In this document: positions 59,229-64,000 of the stretch, piece by piece
How positions within the stretch are numbered: position 1 is the first letter of the stretch
How the letters are laid out: each line of letters begins with the position of its first letter
From: Phocoena phocoena
Lineage: Eukaryota; Chordata; Mammalia; Artiodactyla; Phocoenidae
Direction: 5' to 3'
DNA: 64,000 nucleotides
Assembly: GCF_963924675.1 (NCBI RefSeq)
Contig: NC_089231.1
Coordinates: 70,607,691 to 70,671,690 of the forward strand
Position numbers and translations under genes: made by a program
Notes under the pieces: model-generated
Told to the model about the DNA's origin: nothing
The model's input: the letters and a program-made list of their open reading frames with translations, nothing else
The model's database searches: none

Positions 59229-60421
59229 CCTGCTAATTTAGATAAGGGTGTTGAGGGACATCTCAGAGGAGGCAATATGGGAGCAGAGACCTGCAGGAAG
59301 CTAGGGAGTGAGCTATATGGATATTCAGGGCAGAGCATTCCAGGGCGGGGTGGGGTGGGGTGGTAGGAGACAGCCAGTGCAAAGGCCCTGAGGGATGTTT
59401 ACAGAACAGCAAGGAGGCCAGTGCGGCCAAAAGGAGAGACCAAGGAGGAGAGTGGAAAAAAGTGAAGCAGGAGCCGTAACCAGGGTCAGATCACATAGGG
59501 CTTTTGTAAGAACTTCAGCTTTTACTCTGAATAGAATGAGGAGCTATTGCAGGGTTTGAGGCAGAGCATGATGTGATCACCCAGGGAGGGTGCTGGGTTA
59601 GAAACAGCCCCCAATGGGACAAAAGCAGGAGCAGGGAGACAACTGAGGACGAGACAGCGGGGGCTTAGACCACAGTGATGGTGGCAGTGGGGGTGTCAGA
59701 GATGCTTCAACTCCAGGCAGATTTAAGTCTTGAGTAGAATCAACGGGATGTACTGAGGCCCTGGGTACAGGTGTAGGAGAAAGGGAAGAATCCTGTTCAC
59801 AGGGAGTGTGCTGGAGCCGGTGGCTCCTACTGGGCCATATGGGCTGACTGTTAAATGTCCAGGCATTTGGTGACCCTGTTGGCTTTGTGTTGGTTGCTTA
59901 ATATTGGCCACAGTGGGAGTATTTACACCATGGAAATTGGCAAATGTTGCAAATCAGGAAGTTGCTCCCCACCCCACTTGTCAAGAAAAGCCGTTGTGGA
60001 ATGCTGACCAGTGTCCTCCTGCTCTAGAATAACTCCGCATCTTTTGGGTCTGAGCAGCAGGCAGGATGGGTGACTCCTTTCTGAGATGGGAAGATGAGGC
60101 GAAATAGGTTTGGAGAAAGAGAATCAAGGGTTTAAGTTTGGGGACACGTCGTTGGAGATGCCTCTTAGACATCCAAGTAAGAGGTAAGAAGGCAGGTGGA
60201 AATAAATTGAATATAAGAGTTGCATCTTCCTTCTAGGAGAACTTTGAGGAGTAAATTAATTAACATTTGGAAAGAACCTTGCAAACAGTGAGTGCTCAAT
60301 GACGAAAATGGCTTTATCACCTCCATGAGAAAGGATCTAGACTTGTGGTCCCTCAAGTCTGAATCTGACCGCAGATACTTTTTGGAGGGGAGGGGGCATT
60401 ATTTTAACAAATTGAATTTAT

Positions 60422-61735
60422 GTTAGAGAAACGCAAATCAAAACTACAATGAGGGACTTCCCTGATGATGCAGTGGTTAACAATCTGCCTTCCAATACAG
60501 GGGACATGGGTTCAAGCCCTGGTCGGGGAAGATCCCACATGTCGTGGAGCAACTAAGCCTGTGCGCCACAACTACTGAGCCTGCGCTCTAGAGCCCATGA
60601 GCACAGCTACGGAGCCCACGTGCCATGACTACTGAAGCCCGCGCACCTAGAGCCCGTGCTCCACAGCAAGAGAAGCCACCACAACAAGAAGCCTGCGCGC
60701 AGCAACAGAGTAGCCCCCGCTCACCGCAACTAGAGAAAGCCCTCGCGCAGCAACAAAGACCCAATGCAGCCAAAAAAGAAACTAAAAAAAAACTACAATG
60801 AGTTACCACCTCACACCGGTCAGAATGGCCATCATTAAAAAATCTACAAATAACAAACGCTGGAGAGGATGTGGAGAAAAGGGAACCCTCCTACACTATT
60901 GGTGGGAGTGTAAATTGGTGCAGCCACTATGGAGAACAGTATGGAGGTTCCTCAAAAACACTAAAAATAGAGTTGCCATATGATCCAGCAATCCTACTCC
61001 TGGGCATATATCCAGACAAAACTCTAATTCGAAAAGATATGTGCACCCCTATGTTCATAGCCACACTATTCATAATAGCCAAGACATGGAAGCAACCTAA
61101 ATATCTATCAACAGATGAATGGATAAAGAAGATGTGGTGTACATGTACACACACACACACAGTGTATACTACTCAGCCATAAAAAAGAATGAAATAATGC
61201 CATTTGCAGCAACATGGATGGACCTAGAGATTTTCATACTGAGTGAAGTAAGTCAGAAAGAGAAAGACAAATACCATATATCACTTATATGTGGAATCTA
61301 AAATATGACACAAATGAACTTATCTATGAAACAAAACCAGACTCATAGACATAGAGAACAGACTTGTGGTTGCCAAGGGCAGGGGGGATAGAAGAAGGGA
61401 AGGATTGAGAGTTTGGGATTAACAGATGCAAACTATTATATAGAGAGAATGGATAAACAACAAGGTCCTACTGTATAGCACAGGAAACTATATTCAATAT
61501 CCTGTGATAAACCATAACGGAAAAGAATATGGAAAAGAATGTATATATGGTGGCATATACATATATACATATATGTAACATATATATGTGCATACATACA
61601 TACACGTACATACATATACATGTATGTGTATATACATATACATGTATATATATATGTATACATAACAGAATCACTTTGCTGTATGCCAGAAACTAACACA
61701 ACATTGTAAGTCAACTATACTTTAATAAAATAAAC
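60422..61735 (+). mobile_element. 5'-truncated L1 with nested SINE
   Basis: 'gttagagaaacgcaaatcaa' to 'ctatactttaataaaataaa'. Flanks share an imperfect TSD around 'aaattgaattta' (60409, 61744). Includes a TA/CA-rich tract at 61539-61665. Confidence 0.85.
60454..60788 (+). mobile_element. CHR-type SINE nested in L1, long form
   Basis: Perfect 14-bp TSD 'aaaactacaatgag' at 60440-60453 and 60789-60802. Confidence 0.95.
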
Positions 61736-62607
61736 TTTTTAAAAATTTGAATTTAAATGATGTTAGGTGGCGATGTAGTTCCCACTTCACCACAGTTCCC
61801 CGAGCTCTACATTATCTCGCACAGCCCCAATTCCCATTTTATGATACTTGCCTGACCTTGCAGGAGTCAGCGTTTGCATCCTCTCTGTTCAAGGCAACCC
61901 GTCCCTTTGCAGAGAAGGAGTGTGAAGCCCAGAGAGCCTGGGTGACAGGTCCAGGGCTGCAGGGATCACTGTCAGGGCACAGAGGAGGGAACCCAGGGGT
62001 CCTCCCTCCTAGCCAACACTCACATCTAGAGTTGCCAAGATGATCAGAAGAAAGTGCCGCCTGCAAGCGTTCCTTTTCTGACGCTAATGCTGGTGGTGGC
62101 CTGGCTTTGGGGAAGTATTTCTGCTTAAATGCTCCAGTTTCCTGGATGGGCTGCTGCATCGTGTGCTTTGTAGTGGAAATAAAACCCCATCCCATGTTGA
62201 GATGAAGGTTAATTGAATATTTGATGCCTGGAGGGGATGAAAGCAGGATTCCCATTTTCCTGTTTCCTCTTTCAGGCCTCTGACACCAAGGGGAGACGTG
62301 GGTCAGTCTTGGTGAAGCAAAACCACCCGTAAGGGATGCATGCTGTGAGGAGAGGATGCTGAGCTGGGCAGAAGGGAGGGGACCACAGACCATGTCTTGG
62401 GGCATGGAGCTGGAGGACCTTCAGCAGAAGCCAGGATATCAGGAGTTGATTTCCTCTTCTCCTGGCTGAAGACTGAGGTGGTTTGCCCAGCAACTTCTGG
62501 TGGCGGGGTGCTCATCAACTGGGACCATAAATTTATATTTGTCATGAGGGCAGTGGGGAGCCATGGAAGGCTTCCTGGAGGAAGGAGCTTTAGAATGGGG
62601 TTTCCTA

Positions 62608-63143
62608 CCACCAGAAAACTACTAGAGCTCATCAATGAATTCAGTAAAGTTGCAGGATATGAAATTAGTATGCAGAAATCTGTTGCATTTCTAGACACTA
62701 ACAACAGAATATCAGGAAGAGAAATTAAAGAAACAATCCCATTTACCATTGCATCAAAAAGAATAAAATACCTAGAAATCAACCTACCTAATGAGGCAAA
62801 ATATCTGTAGTCGGAAAACTATAAGCCATTGATGAAAGAAATTGAAGATGACACAAACAGAGATGGAAAGATATACTGTGTTCTTGGATTGGAAGAATCA
62901 ATATTGTTAAAATGACTATACTACCCAAGGCAATTACATATTCAATACAATCCCTATCAAATTACCAATGGCATTTTTCACAGAACTGAACAAAAAATTC
63001 TTAAATTTGTGTGGAAACACAAAAGACTCTGAAGAGCCAAAACAATCTTAAGAAAGAAAAATGGAGCTAGAGGGATCACAATTCCTGACTTCAGACTATA
63101 CTACAAAGCTACAGTAATCAAAACAGTAGGGTACTGGCACAAA
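62608..63143 (+). mobile_element. L1 ORF2 internal fragment
   Basis: Encodes a broken piece of L1 reverse transcriptase C-terminal sequence (ELINEFSKVAGYEISMQKS, then IKETIPFTIASKRIKYLEIN) with stops after it. Truncated at both ends, no tail. Confidence 0.85.
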
Positions 63144-63654
63144 ATCTTGCAAATAATTTCCCTCTCGCCAGGCTCCTCTGCAAAGCCAAGCAGCACCCAA
63201 GTCATGCTTCCCACACAAGTGGGTTTCTACTTCAGGCTTGAGGGGAGAGCTGACCCCTAGGCTGCATCCAGAGAGGCTCTTCCAAACTTGGCATCCCCTT
63301 GCTGTCCCAGCCATGTCTCTGGATCTGCTGGACAGCCCTTTCTTCTGCTTTTCTAGCCACCACTGTGTGTCTCTGTCCCCTTCTCCTGATTCCTGGGGAG
63401 TTAGGGAAAGTTCTGGATGGAGCATCTAATAGGTACCCCCACTGAATATTGGAAACAGCCACACAACCAGGTAAGTCCATTCAAGACAGCATTTCTTCAT
63501 TCAGCAATCATTTTCTGAGCATCTACTATGTGTCAGGCTCTGTGTTAGACCCTGAAACAGAGATAAATCAGACCAGGTCCTGACTGCAAGGACCTTCTGG
63601 TCTAGTTGAGAGAGATAGATAGGAAAATCAACCACTGTGGCACAGAGTGTACAT

Positions 63655-63960
63655 GTTATATTTCCCTCCTCCTCCTGACCATACTAGCCATTCGGTCCTC
63701 TGAAAATGCTGTGCCTGCTCTTGTCACAGGGCCTCTGCATACTCTGTTCCTTCTTGGATGAATTCACTCCAATTCATCCTTTAGTTCTGAGCTTTGTCAG
63801 ATCCTCAGGGAAGGCTTTTCTGACCTTCCTCTTTATATCAAATCCCCGTTATAGAATCTCATGGCATCAGGCACCTTTCCTTACAGTGCTTAACAAAGCT
63901 ACATCGCTGCAATTCCTCACTTAGTGCCTGTTTCCTTAGACAACTGACTTTCCTGAGGAT
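63655..63960 (+). repeat. L2 LINE 3'-end fragment
   Basis: 'tcacagggcctctgcatact', 'cagggaaggcttttctgacc', 'gaggataggaactccttctg'. Confidence 0.6.
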
Positions 63961-64000
63961 AGGAACTCCTTCTGGGTGTGTATGATGTTGGCACTTCCTC

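Larger units (their letters stand above)
40429..64000 (-). other. SEZ6L intron upstream of the CUB3 exon (incomplete)
   Basis: At least 23.5 kb without a recognisable CUB or sushi exon on the minus strand; I searched for the expected SPNWPEPY and DCIWK-like coding of the first CUB3 half and did not find it. Contents: MIR, L2, MER20, MLT1, L1, CHR SINEs and long microsatellites. 40480-41150 and 48960-49900 are largely unassigned. Confidence 0.75.

Noticed and set aside
62397..62810. 137-codon frame with reverse-transcriptase-like sequence
   Set aside because: A broken internal L1 ORF2 fragment, not a gene.

Overview
The window is mammalian nuclear DNA, most likely from a cetacean. It is sparse in coding sequence and rich in interspersed repeats. 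It carries many copies of the tRNA-derived CHR-type SINE (body beginning 'cttccctggtggcgcagtgg', then 'ccgcggagcggctgggcc'), which is typical of whales and dolphins, and I saw no Bov-B or Bov-tA copies as expected in ruminants. The species assignment is an inference from these repeats.

One gene is recognisable: the 3' part of SEZ6L (seizure 6-like), transcribed from the minus strand. Eight coding exons lie at 40428-40232, 33855-33661, 30969-30778, 13340-13146, 10027-9995, 8232-8118, 6782-6680 and 4116-4087. All have GT/AG splice sites and compatible phases, so they join into one open frame of about 352 residues. In order it encodes the second half of the third CUB domain, sushi domains 3, 4 and 5, a juxtamembrane stalk partly encoded by a 33-nt microexon, one transmembrane helix, and a cytoplasmic tail with an NPxY motif ending EYEVSI. 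The upstream exons (N-terminus, CUB1, sushi1, CUB2, sushi2, first half of CUB3) were not found; 40429-64000 reads as one large, incompletely contained intron. The 3' UTR probably runs from 4086 to about 545, where an AATAAA and a GU/U-rich element are seen on the minus strand.

The rest is intron. Besides many old MIR, L2, MLT1, MER20/MER5A and Tigger copies, there are younger retrotransposition events with clear target-site duplications: 14 SINEs, several truncated L1s (one with a 5' inversion, one ending without a poly(A) tail, one 77-bp insertion with an apparent 3' transduction) and two short processed copies of unidentified mRNA 3' ends.

The most interesting regulatory-looking signals are a perfect 31-bp x3 tandem repeat at 5994-6086 that places three NF-Y-type CCAAT boxes exactly 31 bp apart inside a MIR, and a strong CTCF-type motif at 12669-12685. 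No CRISPR array, bacterial-style system or second protein-coding gene was found. The other open frames are chance frames, SINE or L1 frames, or microsatellite translations.
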